Assembly: GCF_029338575.1 (NCBI RefSeq)
Contig: NZ_CP119992.1
Span: 248,001 to 312,000 of the forward strand
Direction of reading: 5' to 3'
DNA length: 64,000 nucleotides
From: Halomarina halobia
Lineage (GTDB): Archaea > Halobacteriota > Halobacteria > Halobacteriales > Haloarculaceae
Position 1 is the stretch's first letter. Every line of letters starts with the position of its first letter. A model generated the notes under the pieces. The model saw nothing but the letters and a program-made list of their open reading frames with translations. It was not told the origin of the DNA and ran no database searches. This document shows, piece by piece, positions 52,518-60,817 of the stretch. Both the position numbers and the translations under genes were made by a program.

Positions 52518-53054
52518 CTACTCGATGACGACGTCGCTCGTCGGGTCGTCGAGATCCCACAGCAGGGGTGGGAGGAAGGCGTCCAGATGGTCCACGATCC
52601 GCCGGTCGCTCACGCCGAGCCCCTCGCAGTAGGTGCGCGCGGAGTCGCGTACGTCGACGTGTATCTCGCCGTCCACGACGCTCACCGAGAGCGGGAAGAC
52701 CGAACAGCGGGTGGGTTTCCAGTCGTGTTCGGCGTGAAGCGCGCAGAGGCCGTCGTCGCGCAGGAAGTGGCACGCGCGGCCGTCCACGTCGACGTGCTCC
52801 TCGCGGTCCTTGTCCTCGCGCTTGACGAAGTCGCGCCCCCGGAGCTGCTTCGTCGAGCGGTTCAGGTTCTCGCGCTTCGCGAGCTCCGCGAAGTCCTCCT
52901 CGTACAGCAACACGCCGTGGTGGCAGCACCACGTGCACTCGGGGACGCACTCGAAGGTCAACTCGGGATCGAACTCGACGATCGCCTCACGGCCCGGGTG
53001 GACCTCGACGCGGCGGGGCGCGGTCACGCCCTCTACTGGGTCCCACGGAGGCAT
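52518..53054 (-). CDS. YkgJ-type cysteine-cluster protein
   Basis: 178 aa. F-E-C-V-P-E-C-T-W-C-C-H-H-G-V and A-C-H-F-L-R-D-D-G-L-C-A-L-H, with C-S-V-F-P and Y-C-E-G-L-G, provide the eight cysteines of the UPF0153/YkgJ family that likely binds zinc or an Fe-S cluster. Divergent from the SRPBCC gene. Confidence 0.87.
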   Translation of the reverse strand: MPPWDPVEGVTAPRRVEVHPGREAIVEFDPELTFECVPECTWCCHHGVLLYEEDFAELAKRENLNRSTKQLRGRDFVKREDKDREEHVDVDGRACHFLRDDGLCALHAEHDWKPTRCSVFPLSVSVVDGEIHVDVRDSARTYCEGLGVSDRRIVDHLDAFLPPLLWDLDDPTSDVVIE

Positions 53055-53163
53055 ACGTCCTTCGGCGGGCGATACGCGCGGCGTCCCGTCGAGCGTACCG
53101 CCGCGACGGCGAGCGGGTACTCGACGCCCGCCCCGGATAACGTCGCGGTCCACGGCCGACAGC

Positions 53164-53171
53164 GTATATCT
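53164..53171 (+). promoter_or_regulatory. TATA box for the SRPBCC gene
   Basis: GTATATCT, 22-29 bp before ATG 53193. Confidence 0.6.
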
Positions 53172-53192
53172 CCGCGACGCCTCCGGGAGCGC

Positions 53193-53636
53193 ATGGACCC
53201 GACGCTCACGGCGGCGGACACCCACGTGTCGAGCGTGTTCTTCGCCGTGCCGTTCGACGCGGTCTGGCCGCGCGTGACCGACCCGGAGGCGTTCCCGACG
53301 CTGTATCCGAACCGGGCCAGCGCGATCGAGCGGACCGGGCGGGGCGCGTTCCGCGCGACCGGACCGGCCGGCGACGAGTTCACGGTCTACCCGCACCTCG
53401 ACCGCGAGTTCGGGATCGCCGACGTCGAGGTGGTCGACGAGACGGGGGCGTCGGAGTTCTCCCGCTCGCGGCTGTTCCCGGTCGGCGAGGGCGCGTGCGT
53501 CCTCGTCCACCTCGCCGTCCGCCGGCCCCGCCTCTTGGACGACGAGTGGGCGGCCCACAGGCGGGGAACCGACGACGACCTCCGCCGGGCGAAGGTCGTC
53601 ATCGAGGATGAGTTCGGCGACGGTCGAAAGGGGTAA
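53193..53636 (+). CDS. SRPBCC-family protein
   Basis: 147 aa. V-F-F-A-V-P-F-D-A-V-W-P-R-V-T-D-P-E-A-F-P-T-L-Y-P start and a final amphipathic helix (D-D-L-R-R-A-K-V-V-I-E-D-E-F) give the helix-grip (START/polyketide cyclase) outline. Ligand unknown. Confidence 0.8.
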   Translation: MDPTLTAADTHVSSVFFAVPFDAVWPRVTDPEAFPTLYPNRASAIERTGRGAFRATGPAGDEFTVYPHLDREFGIADVEVVDETGASEFSRSRLFPVGEGACVLVHLAVRRPRLLDDEWAAHRRGTDDDLRRAKVVIEDEFGDGRKG

Positions 53637-53825
53637 GGCGGAGCGACGGCCGTCGCTAGCTTCAACTCCGCTTTCACCGACTTTGACGGAGGTCTTTGGG
53701 ACGGCGACGAGTTCAACGCGAGCGCGACCCACGTCGACATGCTCGTGGACGTGCGTCGGGACTCGCGCATCGAGGTGGACGGCGAGGTCGTCCAGCGGGA
53801 CGGCACGTTCCGGTTCGAGGGGTAG
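53637..53825 (+). pseudogene. C-terminal remnant, probably of an M29 aminopeptidase
   Basis: Open directly after the SRPBCC stop and ending at 53825. F-N-A-S-A-T-H-V-D-M-L-V-D-V-R and then I-E-V-D-G-E-V-V-Q-R-D-G-T-F match the last beta strands of M29 (AmpS/AmpT) aminopeptidases, including the metal His-x-Asp. The rest of the gene is missing and no usable start is present, so it is a fossil. Confidence 0.5.
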
Positions 53826-53826
53826 T

Positions 53827-54192
53827 CTAGTTGTAGCCGCGCCAGCGGTGGCCGCACTCCTGGCACTTGAAGAAGCGCGTCGGGGGTTCGTCGGCGCTCG
53901 CGGTCTGCTTGATCGTGTACCACGCCCGGTCGTGTCCGCACTCATCGCAGGTCGCCTCGGTGCTCGGGAGGCCCTCGTCGGCCGCCTCCTCGGACGATTC
54001 GATCACGTCGTCGAACGTCTGTCGCTCGGTGCTGACGAACTGTGCGGCGCGCTCCGCGTCCTTGGCGACGCGCGCGCCGCAGGACGAGCAGACCATCTCG
54101 TCCCCGTCACCGGACTTCGTCCGGTTGCCTGCCGAGCTTCGCTCGGTAACGTCGGCGTGCATCAGCGAACCGCAGTCGTCGCAGAACTGCAT
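53827..54192 (-). CDS. tfs: Transcription factor S (TFS/RPA12-RPB9-like)
   Basis: 121 aa. Two zinc ribbons: C-D-D-C near residue 4 with C-S-S-C, and C-D-E-C with C-Q-E-C near the C terminus. The catalytic hairpin S-A-D-E-P-P-T-R-F-F-K-C holds the Asp-Glu pair that stimulates RNA polymerase transcript cleavage. A T-T-T-T-G-C box about 26 bp upstream of ATG 54192 supports the start. Confidence 0.93.
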   Translation of the reverse strand: MQFCDDCGSLMHADVTERSSAGNRTKSGDGDEMVCSSCGARVAKDAERAAQFVSTERQTFDDVIESSEEAADEGLPSTEATCDECGHDRAWYTIKQTASADEPPTRFFKCQECGHRWRGYN

Positions 54193-54222
54193 GAGTTCAC
54201 GTAGTCGCCCGAGGTGCAAAAG

Positions 54223-55197
54223 TCACGCGTCGCTGTCGTCGCTCGCGAGCGCGCCCTCGTTGCGCGCGGCGACGACGCGCACCTCGCCCTCGATGCCCAG
54301 TTCCTCGAGGGTCGCGCGGGCGGCCTCCTCGGCCGCCTCGGCGCGCGTCGCGGTCGTCACGCCGTAGACGGTCGGTCCCCACGAGGACTGGCCGACGCCC
54401 GAGACGGCGGGCGATCCCCGGAGGGCGGCGACGACGTCGCCCGCGGGCGGGCGATACACGCCGCCCTGTTCGTCGGCGTACCACGCGCCGTTGAGGCGGC
54501 CGAAGGCGGCGACAGCCGCACCGAACCGGTCGGGGTCGCCCTCCGCGACCGCGGGGAGGATCCGCCGGGTGAGGACGGCCGCCAGGTCGTCCGCGATCGT
54601 CGCGTCCGCGCGCTCGATCACCGAGCGCATGCTCTCGTCCTCGTCCGGGCCGTGCTTTCCGCTCTCGGCCACCGGGAGTACGAGGAGAAAGCGCCAGTCG
54701 TCGGGCACGTCGTGGCGCGCGGCGACCGCGGGGACGGTCCACTCGCCCGGCGGCGGCGGGGCGGTGGTGAACCGCTCGGCGGGGTGGCCCGCGTCCACGA
54801 CGAACCCGCCCGCCTCGAACGCCGCGACGCCGACGCCGCTGCGCCCGCCGCGGTCGAGGGCGGGGGCGCGCTCGCGGACGCGGACGGGTCGATCGTGCGC
54901 CCTCGCGACGGCGGCGAGCGTCGCGAGGGCGTGCTGCGTGCCGCTCCCGAGACCGACGTGCCGGGGGAGGGGCTCGACGAGGCGGACGCGCGCCCCGGGG
55001 ACGCCGAGCACCCCGCAGGCGCGGCGGGCGGCGCGCTCGACGATCGGATCGGCGTCGAGCGTCGGGGCGGGGGTAGCCTCGACGGTCGCGCGCGGTTCGT
55101 CGAGCGCCACGCCCACGCCGCCGTAGAGGCGCTCGTGGGCGAGCGAGAGGTTCTGGAACCCGAAGTGGAGGCGCGCGCCCGTCTCGACTCGGACCAT
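54223..55197 (-). CDS. GHMP kinase: beta-ribofuranosylaminobenzene 5'-phosphate synthase family
   Basis: 324 aa. The family (MptG type) starts methanopterin biosynthesis by joining PRPP-derived ribose and 4-aminobenzoate derivatives. Seen: R-L-H-F-G-F-Q-N-L-S, the GHMP P-loop-like R-H-V-G-L-G-S-G-T-Q-H-A-L-A, S-G-V-G-V-A-A-F-E-A-G-G-F and C-terminal G-V-G-Q-S-S-W-G-P-T. Haloarchaea mainly use folate-type cofactors, so its role here is open. Between TFS and a glycosyltransferase. Confidence 0.87.
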   Translation of the reverse strand: MVRVETGARLHFGFQNLSLAHERLYGGVGVALDEPRATVEATPAPTLDADPIVERAARRACGVLGVPGARVRLVEPLPRHVGLGSGTQHALATLAAVARAHDRPVRVRERAPALDRGGRSGVGVAAFEAGGFVVDAGHPAERFTTAPPPPGEWTVPAVAARHDVPDDWRFLLVLPVAESGKHGPDEDESMRSVIERADATIADDLAAVLTRRILPAVAEGDPDRFGAAVAAFGRLNGAWYADEQGGVYRPPAGDVVAALRGSPAVSGVGQSSWGPTVYGVTTATRAEAAEEAARATLEELGIEGEVRVVAARNEGALASDDSDA

Positions 55198-55307
55198 GGT
55201 GCCCCATCACGGCGGGGTCGTATCCCGGTTGCGTCACCGGAAACGCCTACCACCTGTCCCGAGTCCGTTTCCGCCTTCCGCTCTCGTGTTCCTCCCGCGT
55301 CCGCGCT

Positions 55308-56003
55308 TCACCAGTCCCTGAAGTAACCCTCGCCGGGGTCCCGGCCGAGCGCGTACCGGGCGTACCCGACCGCGTAGCGCAGGAAGAGGCCGCCGTAGCC
55401 CTCCTCGCGCTGCCGGCGGACGGAGGTGTGGACCCACGCGTGGGGATCGTACACCAGTCTCCCGCGGGCGCGCATCCGGAGCGAGCAGTCGGTGTCCTCC
55501 ATGAACGGGAGCGACTCGTCGAACCCGCCGGCCGCGAGGAAGGCCTCCCGGCGGTAGCTACAGTTGTTACCGCTCGCCTGGACGAAGCCGACGGGCCAGG
55601 AGACGCGGTACCAGTAGTCCGAGAGGAGTTTGAACAGCACCTCGTCCGTTCGGCTCCCATCGAGCGGCCGCAGCGGACCGCCGACGCCCACGACGCGGTC
55701 GTCGTGGTAGTGGCTCAGGTGCCGGGCGACCCAGCCGGGCGGGACGACGGTGTCGGCGTCGGTGAAGCAGACGACCTCGGCGCTCGCGGCGCGAGCCCCC
55801 CGGTTGCGGGCGGCGGCGGGGCCGTCCTCGGCCGCGTCGCGAACGACGCGGTCGGTCGCCGGGTGGTCCCGGGCGGCCGCCTCGGTGCCGTCGTCGCCCC
55901 CGACGACGACGACGACCGCCGCGCCCTGATCGGCGAGCGCGTCCAGCGCCCGAACGACGGCGGTGCGCTCGTTGTACGCGGGCACGACGACGGCGGCATC
56001 CAT
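55308..56003 (-). CDS. Family 2 glycosyltransferase
   Basis: 231 aa, single GT-A domain without membrane anchor. V-V-V-P-A-Y-N-E-R, C-F-T-D-A-D-T (DxD) and M-E-D-T-D-C-S-L-R (catalytic region). The nucleotide sugar and acceptor are not shown. Confidence 0.87.
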   Translation of the reverse strand: MDAAVVVPAYNERTAVVRALDALADQGAAVVVVVGGDDGTEAAARDHPATDRVVRDAAEDGPAAARNRGARAASAEVVCFTDADTVVPPGWVARHLSHYHDDRVVGVGGPLRPLDGSRTDEVLFKLLSDYWYRVSWPVGFVQASGNNCSYRREAFLAAGGFDESLPFMEDTDCSLRMRARGRLVYDPHAWVHTSVRRQREEGYGGLFLRYAVGYARYALGRDPGEGYFRDW

Positions 56004-56137
56004 ACCCGACGGGGGGCGGGGGCCGCATTAACGGTGGTGATCCACCGCGTCGGCCGAGCGCTACGCTCCCCCCGGGGTTCTTCCCCGCACTCGGAGGACG
56101 GCCGGCGTACGGGCCGTCCTGTGCGGGATGGCCCGCT

Positions 56138-56416
56138 TCACTCGCGCCACTTGCGCAGCAGCGCGAACGCCGGGAGCACGTCCGCGAGTAGCGTTCGATC
56201 GTTCGACGTCGTCCGTTCCGTCGCGTCCGTCTCGGACTGGTTCGTGTCGAGACGGACGCCGCAGGCCGGACAGACGAACTGCGGTCGTTCGCCGTCGCGC
56301 CCGAAGACGTGGAACCGGTCGCCGCCGCAGCGCACGCACTCGCGCTGCGGGGGGAGCGTCGTCGGATCGCGCAGTTCACCGCCCGTGGGGGTCTCGGTTT
56401 CGTGTGTCGTCGCCAT
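56138..56416 (-). CDS. Zinc-ribbon protein
   Basis: 92 aa. C-V-R-C-G-G...F-V-C-P-A-C-G-V-R-L forms a four-Cys zinc ribbon at residues about 27-55; the rest is polar. AGGAGG is 6 nt before the ATG, and the ATG overlaps the stop of the preceding 79-aa ORF (TGATG), so both are co-translated. Function unknown. Confidence 0.75.
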   Translation of the reverse strand: MATTHETETPTGGELRDPTTLPPQRECVRCGGDRFHVFGRDGERPQFVCPACGVRLDTNQSETDATERTTSNDRTLLADVLPAFALLRKWRE

Positions 56417-56655
56417 CAGTTGCCTCCTGTCGATTGACTCTCACGGCCAGTGGAATGTGGCTCGTGGCTACGTGCGTAGATGTCAGATACACTGTCACTA
56501 TTCGAACGGGTAGCGGGGCGATCTCTCCGCGACGGCGAAGGACCGTCGCGGACCGGATCTCCTCGCGGTGTCCCCCTCGTGCTCGACTCGCGGTGTCGCC
56601 TCGCCCGCGCCGCCGGTCGGCCACCGCCGCAGGGCGAACCTTCACTCGTTGCCAT
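56416..56655 (-). CDS. 79-aa disordered basic protein upstream of the zinc-ribbon gene
   Basis: Residues are largely Arg, Gly, Ser, Pro; no fold is evident. Support: an AAGGAGATGTG ribosome site about 8-10 nt before ATG 56655 and a stop that overlaps the next ATG by one base. A TATA-like CTTATATT at 56703-56711 (minus strand) fits as its promoter. The coding role is likely but not proved. Confidence 0.55.
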   Translation of the reverse strand: MATSEGSPCGGGRPAARARRHRESSTRGTPRGDPVRDGPSPSRRDRPATRSNSDSVSDIYARSHEPHSTGRESQSTGGN

Positions 56656-56663
56656 ATTTTCAC

Positions 56664-56680
56664 ATCTCCTTACCGGAGAT
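56664..56680. promoter_or_regulatory. Inverted repeat made of two opposing Shine-Dalgarno sequences
   Basis: ATCTCC-(TTACC)-GGAGAT. The left arm read on the minus strand is GGAGAT, 8 nt before ATG 56655; the right arm on the plus strand is 7 nt before ATG 56688. Confidence 0.6.
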
Positions 56681-56687
56681 ATTAGTT

Positions 56688-56798
56688 ATGCCCAGAGATA
56701 GAGAATATAAGGTCGTGGGTACCGTCTTCGAACCGGTAGAGTACTACCGACGTACGGAGCGGCGTTATCCGACGATTAATAGAGTAACGAAACGGTGA
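56688..56798 (+). CDS. Possible 36-aa small protein
   Basis: MPRDREYKVVGTVFEPVEYY start; Tyr/Arg-rich. Preceded by GGAGAT at 7 nt and a CATATTTT box at about 30 bp. Codon use is less GC-biased than in most neighbours, and the region contains the divergent gene's promoter, so only a moderate case. Confidence 0.4.
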   Translation: MPRDREYKVVGTVFEPVEYYRRTERRYPTINRVTKR

Positions 56799-56983
56799 AC
56801 GTACCGAGGATCACACCGTAGGGCTCACCGAGACGGGCTCGAGTTCCATACGGTCAGTGGGTCCCGACTGTCGACGGATAGGCCGGTCGGGGGGTCGGCG
56901 CAACCGACCGATGGCGGGACGTCGATCGGTCGGTCAGGTCCGCCCGGGGGAAGATACTAACCCCGTGACGTTGTGGTGAATCC

Positions 56984-57760
56984 ATGTCGTTTACACGTCT
57001 CAGAGTAACGCTCGTCGTCGCGGTCGTCCTCGCCGTCGTGTGTACGTCGCTCTCAGGGGTGGCGCTGGCGGGGCGTACCTCGGACGGCGCACATCCCGAC
57101 GCCGCGGGTAGCGCGTGGGCGGATCTGACGGCCGTGGCGCAGGCGAACGGGACGAACGAGACGAACGCGAGCGCACCGCCGGACTCTGACGGCGACGGCC
57201 TCACCGACGAGAACGAGACGGGGCGGTACAACACCGATCCGAACGCCGCCGACACGGACGGCGACGGCCTCTCCGACGGCGAGGAGGTCAACGAGTACGG
57301 CACGGATCCGACCTACAGCGACACGGACGGCGACGGCCTCTCCGACAGCATCGAGGTGAACAAGTTCGGGACCGACCCCACGAAGCGCGACACGGACGGC
57401 GACGGCCTCCCCGACGGCGAGGAGGTCAGGCGCGGGACGAACGCTACCAACAACGACACCGACGGTGACGGCGTCCCCGACGGCACCGAGGTCGAGGAGG
57501 GGCTCTCGCCGACCGAAGTCGACTCTGACGACGACGGTACGCCCGACGGTGAGGAACTCAACCAGACCGCGACGCCGACACGGACCGCCGACGGGACGAA
57601 CCGGACGAACGAGACCGGCGAGAGCGACGGGACGAACGAGACCGACGAGACGAACGCGAGCGCGTCCGACGGTTCCAACGAGGTCGGTCCCGGCTTCGGC
57701 GTCGCCGCCGCGCTCGTCGCCGTCGCCGTCGCTGCGCTGGTGGCGCTCCGTCGGAGGTAG
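56984..57760 (+). CDS. TSP type-3 repeat surface protein with PGF-CTERM
   Basis: 258 aa. N-terminal signal peptide (about 1-30), then a Thr/Asn-rich region, then five calcium-binding repeats of the form D-(T/S)-D-G-D-G-L-(S/T)-D-x-x-E at residues about 67-195, a Thr/Asn/Glu-rich glycosylatable stalk, and a C-terminal [18 protein letters not shown] with R-R-R. PGF-CTERM tails are cut and lipid-anchored by archaeosortase A. Extracellular. AGATACTAAC about 27 bp upstream supports the start. Confidence 0.9.
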   Translation: MSFTRLRVTLVVAVVLAVVCTSLSGVALAGRTSDGAHPDAAGSAWADLTAVAQANGTNETNASAPPDSDGDGLTDENETGRYNTDPNAADTDGDGLSDGEEVNEYGTDPTYSDTDGDGLSDSIEVNKFGTDPTKRDTDGDGLPDGEEVRRGTNATNNDTDGDGVPDGTEVEEGLSPTEVDSDDDGTPDGEELNQTATPTRTADGTNRTNETGESDGTNETDETNASASDGSNEVGPGFGVAAALVAVAVAALVALRRR

Positions 57761-57895
57761 TCGCTCACTGCACTCTCGTCGAAGGGACCCACCGCGTCCC
57801 GATCGACGCGGTTCGGGTCGGGATCGAGGCGGCGAATAAAGAGGGCACGTTCTCGAGTCGCGGTCTTCGGTCCCCGGTTCCGCGACGGATCCGAT

Positions 57896-58315
57896 CTACG
57901 CTAGCGTCGCGTTCGCCTCGATCTCGACGGCGGAGAGCGCCTGCGAGACGGGACACCCCGACTTGGCCTCCGAGACGTACTCCTGGAACGTCTCGTCGTC
58001 GATCTCGGGAATCTCGGCCTCCACGTCGAGTTCGATGCGGGTGATCGCGCCGTCCTCCAGGTGGACGCTCGCCGTGGTGTGGATGCGCTCGGGGTCGTAC
58101 TCGTCCTGTGCGAGGCCGTTCGCGAGGGCCATCGAGAAACAGCTAGCGTGGGCGGCTCCGATGAGTTCCTCCGGGTTCGTCTTTCCCTCCTCTCCCTCCT
58201 GGAAACGCGAGACGAACGTGAACTCGCCCTCGAATACGTCGTCGCCGACGACGAAGTCGCCGTCACCGTCGCGCAGGTCGCCTCGCCACGTCGCTTCTGA
58301 GGTTCTAACTGGCAT
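57896..58315 (-). CDS. OsmC/Ohr-family peroxide-related protein
   Basis: 139 aa. H-A-S-C-F-S-M-A-L and S-G-C-P-V-S-Q-A-L contain the two reactive cysteines that reduce organic hydroperoxides. N-P-E-E-L-I-G-A-A and L-D-V-E-A-E-I-P are typical of the fold. Confidence 0.9.
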   Translation of the reverse strand: MPVRTSEATWRGDLRDGDGDFVVGDDVFEGEFTFVSRFQEGEEGKTNPEELIGAAHASCFSMALANGLAQDEYDPERIHTTASVHLEDGAITRIELDVEAEIPEIDDETFQEYVSEAKSGCPVSQALSAVEIEANATLA

Positions 58316-58628
58316 TGTGGTACACCTCGATCGGCCCTACGACGGCCATCGTAAAGGAGATTGGCGTGAGGCCCCCGTTTGCGTTACTGTCACGATCGGG
58401 CGCAGGTTCGGCGTTCGGCTCGGGATTCGGGTGCCGGAACGGGGATCGGTCGACGGGACCTCGCGGGGTGTCGTCGGCCGGAAACCACGAGCGTCCGTCC
58501 TTTCGTAAATATGCGGTTAAGCCGCGACGCACGTACCGAGAGCCCGAGTCCGGACGCTAGCGGATCAGGAGGTCGCGACGGCGCACTACGAACGACAACG
58601 GACAGAACAGCCGACGCCCCGGCTATGG
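58316..58628. other. 313-bp gap
   Basis: Slightly lower GC. I see no coding frame with good support; short TATA-like sites could serve the OsmC gene and the frameshifted membrane gene. Confidence 0.5.
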
Positions 58629-59031
58629 ATGCGGATGAGTGTTCTCAGCGGCCTCCTCGGAGGAGCGTTACTGACGATCACGGGGCTCACCCTCCTTACC
58701 GTCCCGAACGAGGCAGCGGCCGCGGTCGTCGATCCACTCGGCGCGGCCGCGATGATCCTCCTCAGGTTGCTCGGCGCACTCGCGTTCGGCGTCGCGACGC
58801 TCCGCGCCGACGCCGAGACGCCCCCGCGACCCGGTGACTGGCTTCCCGTCACCGCACTACCGGTCGGTCTCCCGTTCGCGCTCGGCGTCACCACCTACGT
58901 GACGGTGCGGGGCGCGGATCCGTGGACCGGCCCGCCGCTGTCTGTTCTACGGGCTCGCGTGGATCGTCCCCAGTCGCTACCTCTGGGAGCGTCAGAGCGA
59001 GGCGTCCGAAGCCGGAGTGGCTCCCGGATAA
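58629..59031 (+). pseudogene. Small membrane-protein gene interrupted by a frameshift
   Basis: ATG 58629 reads M-R-M-S-V-L-S-G-L-L-G-G-A-L-L with three hydrophobic stretches until about 58935. Then the coding-like reading moves to the +1 frame: L-F-Y-G-L-A-W-I-V-P-S-R-Y-L-W-E-R-Q-S, ending in TAA at 59029-59031, the natural C-terminal helix. The original frame runs on into non-protein-like sequence to 59348. Either a real mutation or a sequencing error near 58935-58945. Confidence 0.6.
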
Positions 59032-59237
59032 TACCGACCGTTCGATCGACCACCGGCGGAGTATCACTCGTGCAGACGACCGCTCGAAAAGCACCCACCG
59101 CCGAAGAGCGGGGCAACTCTACGGATAGTGGCTCGGAGGTAACATCGGCGACCTCTCTTAGGGGATCCCGGATCTACTTCGACGAGACGGGTAGTGCGAG
59201 CGTCGAAACACCTGCCGGCCGCGAATCGAGGCCTGAT

Positions 59238-59849
59238 CTAGTGAAATCGCTGTTCGACCTCGAGCGTCTTGTCCACAGCGTCGTCGAAGCGTTCCCGGAG
59301 CTCTTCGCTGAAGGTTCGGATGCGGGGATCCTGCTGTACCACCTCTAGCGAGTCCCAGTCTCCAGCTTCGGTCGCGGCGTACAGCTGCGTGAACTTCTCT
59401 CCGTTGTTCCCGTACGCAACTGCGATCACGTACGGTCTTGCCTCTTCGGTGCTGTCGACCGGATGGCCCGCTCGCCACTCCTCGATCTCGGTCACGCTTA
59501 CCCGATCAAACGTCGTCAGCTCCGCGCTGAATTCGCCGGCCACGAGGCGTTGTACCAGCTGTTCTCGATCCCATTCCCGCGTCTCACCCGTGTCGACATC
59601 TGCTCCCGTTACCGTCTCGGTCGCGACCGACTCGATACGCCAGTTCGTGAGCAGCGGTCCGGCCATCTCAGCGGGCGTTCGCGTGCTGACGTCACCCTCT
59701 TGAATACGGTCACCTTCCTGAACACGAATGTAGCGAGGGTTCGACGTCGAAAGGTCGATGAAGATCTCTCTCGGATCCGTGTTGACTAGCACGTCGATTC
59801 CGTCGATCGTTCGAAGTTCTACCGTTTGCTTGGAATTTTCTCTATCCAT
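59238..59849 (-). CDS. Unrecognised 203-aa acidic protein
   Basis: Start MDRENSKQTVEL at 59849; an ATG nine codons up is possible. Alternating beta strands (I-D-V-L-V-N, I-F-I-D-L, Y-I-R-V) and a C-terminal helix. G-W or cysteine motifs are absent. Codons are less GC-rich than neighbours, hinting at foreign origin. No family recognised. Confidence 0.6.
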   Translation of the reverse strand: MDRENSKQTVELRTIDGIDVLVNTDPREIFIDLSTSNPRYIRVQEGDRIQEGDVSTRTPAEMAGPLLTNWRIESVATETVTGADVDTGETREWDREQLVQRLVAGEFSAELTTFDRVSVTEIEEWRAGHPVDSTEEARPYVIAVAYGNNGEKFTQLYAATEAGDWDSLEVVQQDPRIRTFSEELRERFDDAVDKTLEVEQRFH

Positions 59850-60530
59850 TGTTGGCCGTTGTGTGGTGTCGGGCATCGAACGTGGGACAGTGTATGGACC
59901 GTCCCCGGAGTTCGAGCGATAACTGACGTGGCTCGGTTCGCGGATCGATCGCACCTACCGGCTTCGCCAGCGATCCCTGCCCTGTTCTCCCTTACCCACT
60001 ATAGCCCGACCAGACGTTTCACCCTGTCGTCGACTATCGCAATCCACGACTGTTCGGCACTCTGATGACGACCGATCGGAGGGTCGTGCGTTCGGCCGAT
60101 CCGGATTGGCGGACTCTAAACATCGTCTTGGGGAGGGTAGAGTGCCATCTCGAAGCGACAACCGTACGAACGTGGTGAACCGAGTGTGGTACGCACGTCT
60201 CCCGTTCCGTCGAAACGCGACAGTCACCCGTCGTCGGAGCCCTCCGATAGGGCCGAGCCCCGGCGGTCGATCGGACATCCGTCTCACCGAAACGTAAGCC
60301 CGGTGGCCCACCAGACGCTGACTCCTCCACGTGGTAGGGGTTAGCGGTAGCGGGGTCATAAGGGGGGCGTGCACTCCACGCGTCGGCCACGAAACGCACC
60401 TTCCCACGCCGGGCGGGCTTCGCCCGGGAGACGCCCTGCCGGTCGTGGCGGGGAGATATCGACAGCGGTGGGTCGTGGTACCGCGAGCCGCAGAACCGTT
60501 ATCCGTCGGCGGGGGCTACGTCTGTTCGTA
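59850..60530. other. 680-bp low-coding stretch before cspA
   Basis: Lower GC than the surroundings with no frame showing haloarchaeal codon bias. Contains a 7-bp-arm hairpin CCGGGCG-(GGCTT)-CGCCCGG at 60409-60427 and CATAAGG/CCGTTATCC promoter-like boxes near 60356 and 60496. Confidence 0.55.
60409..60427. repeat. Inverted repeat 7-bp arms
   Basis: CCGGGCG-(GGCTT)-CGCCCGG about 100 bp before the cspA start. Confidence 0.6.
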
Positions 60531-60725
60531 ATGGCAAACGGTACGGTTGATTTCTTCAATCACACAGGCGGTTACGGTTTCATTTCCACCGAGGATGCGG
60601 ACGACGACGTGTTCTTCCACATGGAGGACGTTGGCGGCGCTGACCTCGAAGAGGGAACGGACATCGAGTTCGACATCGAACAGGCCCCCAAGGGCCCGCG
60701 CGCGACGAACGTCGTCCGCGCCTGA
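60531..60725 (+). CDS. cspA: Cold-shock domain protein
   Basis: 64 aa. RNA-binding motifs G-G-Y-G-F-I-S (RNP1) and V-F-F-H-M-E-D (RNP2). Binds single-stranded RNA/DNA. CCGTTATCC about 30 bp before the ATG gives a short leader at most. A strong hairpin/T-run follows the stop. Confidence 0.93.
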   Translation: MANGTVDFFNHTGGYGFISTEDADDDVFFHMEDVGGADLEEGTDIEFDIEQAPKGPRATNVVRA

Positions 60726-60735
60726 GACGCGACCG

Positions 60736-60771
60736 GTCACCGCGCGGTGACGGCGGTTCGCTTCGTTTTTT
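60736..60771 (+). terminator. Hairpin plus T-run terminator after cspA
   Basis: Perfect 16-bp palindrome GTCACCGCGCGGTGAC (60736-60751) followed 14 nt later by TTTTTT at 60766-60771; 10 nt after the cspA stop. Rare clear terminator in this GC-rich window. Confidence 0.7.
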
Positions 60772-60817
60772 GGACTCACCTCCGAGCGAGGGCCACGCCG
60801 AGCGTGAGCGCCGCGAG

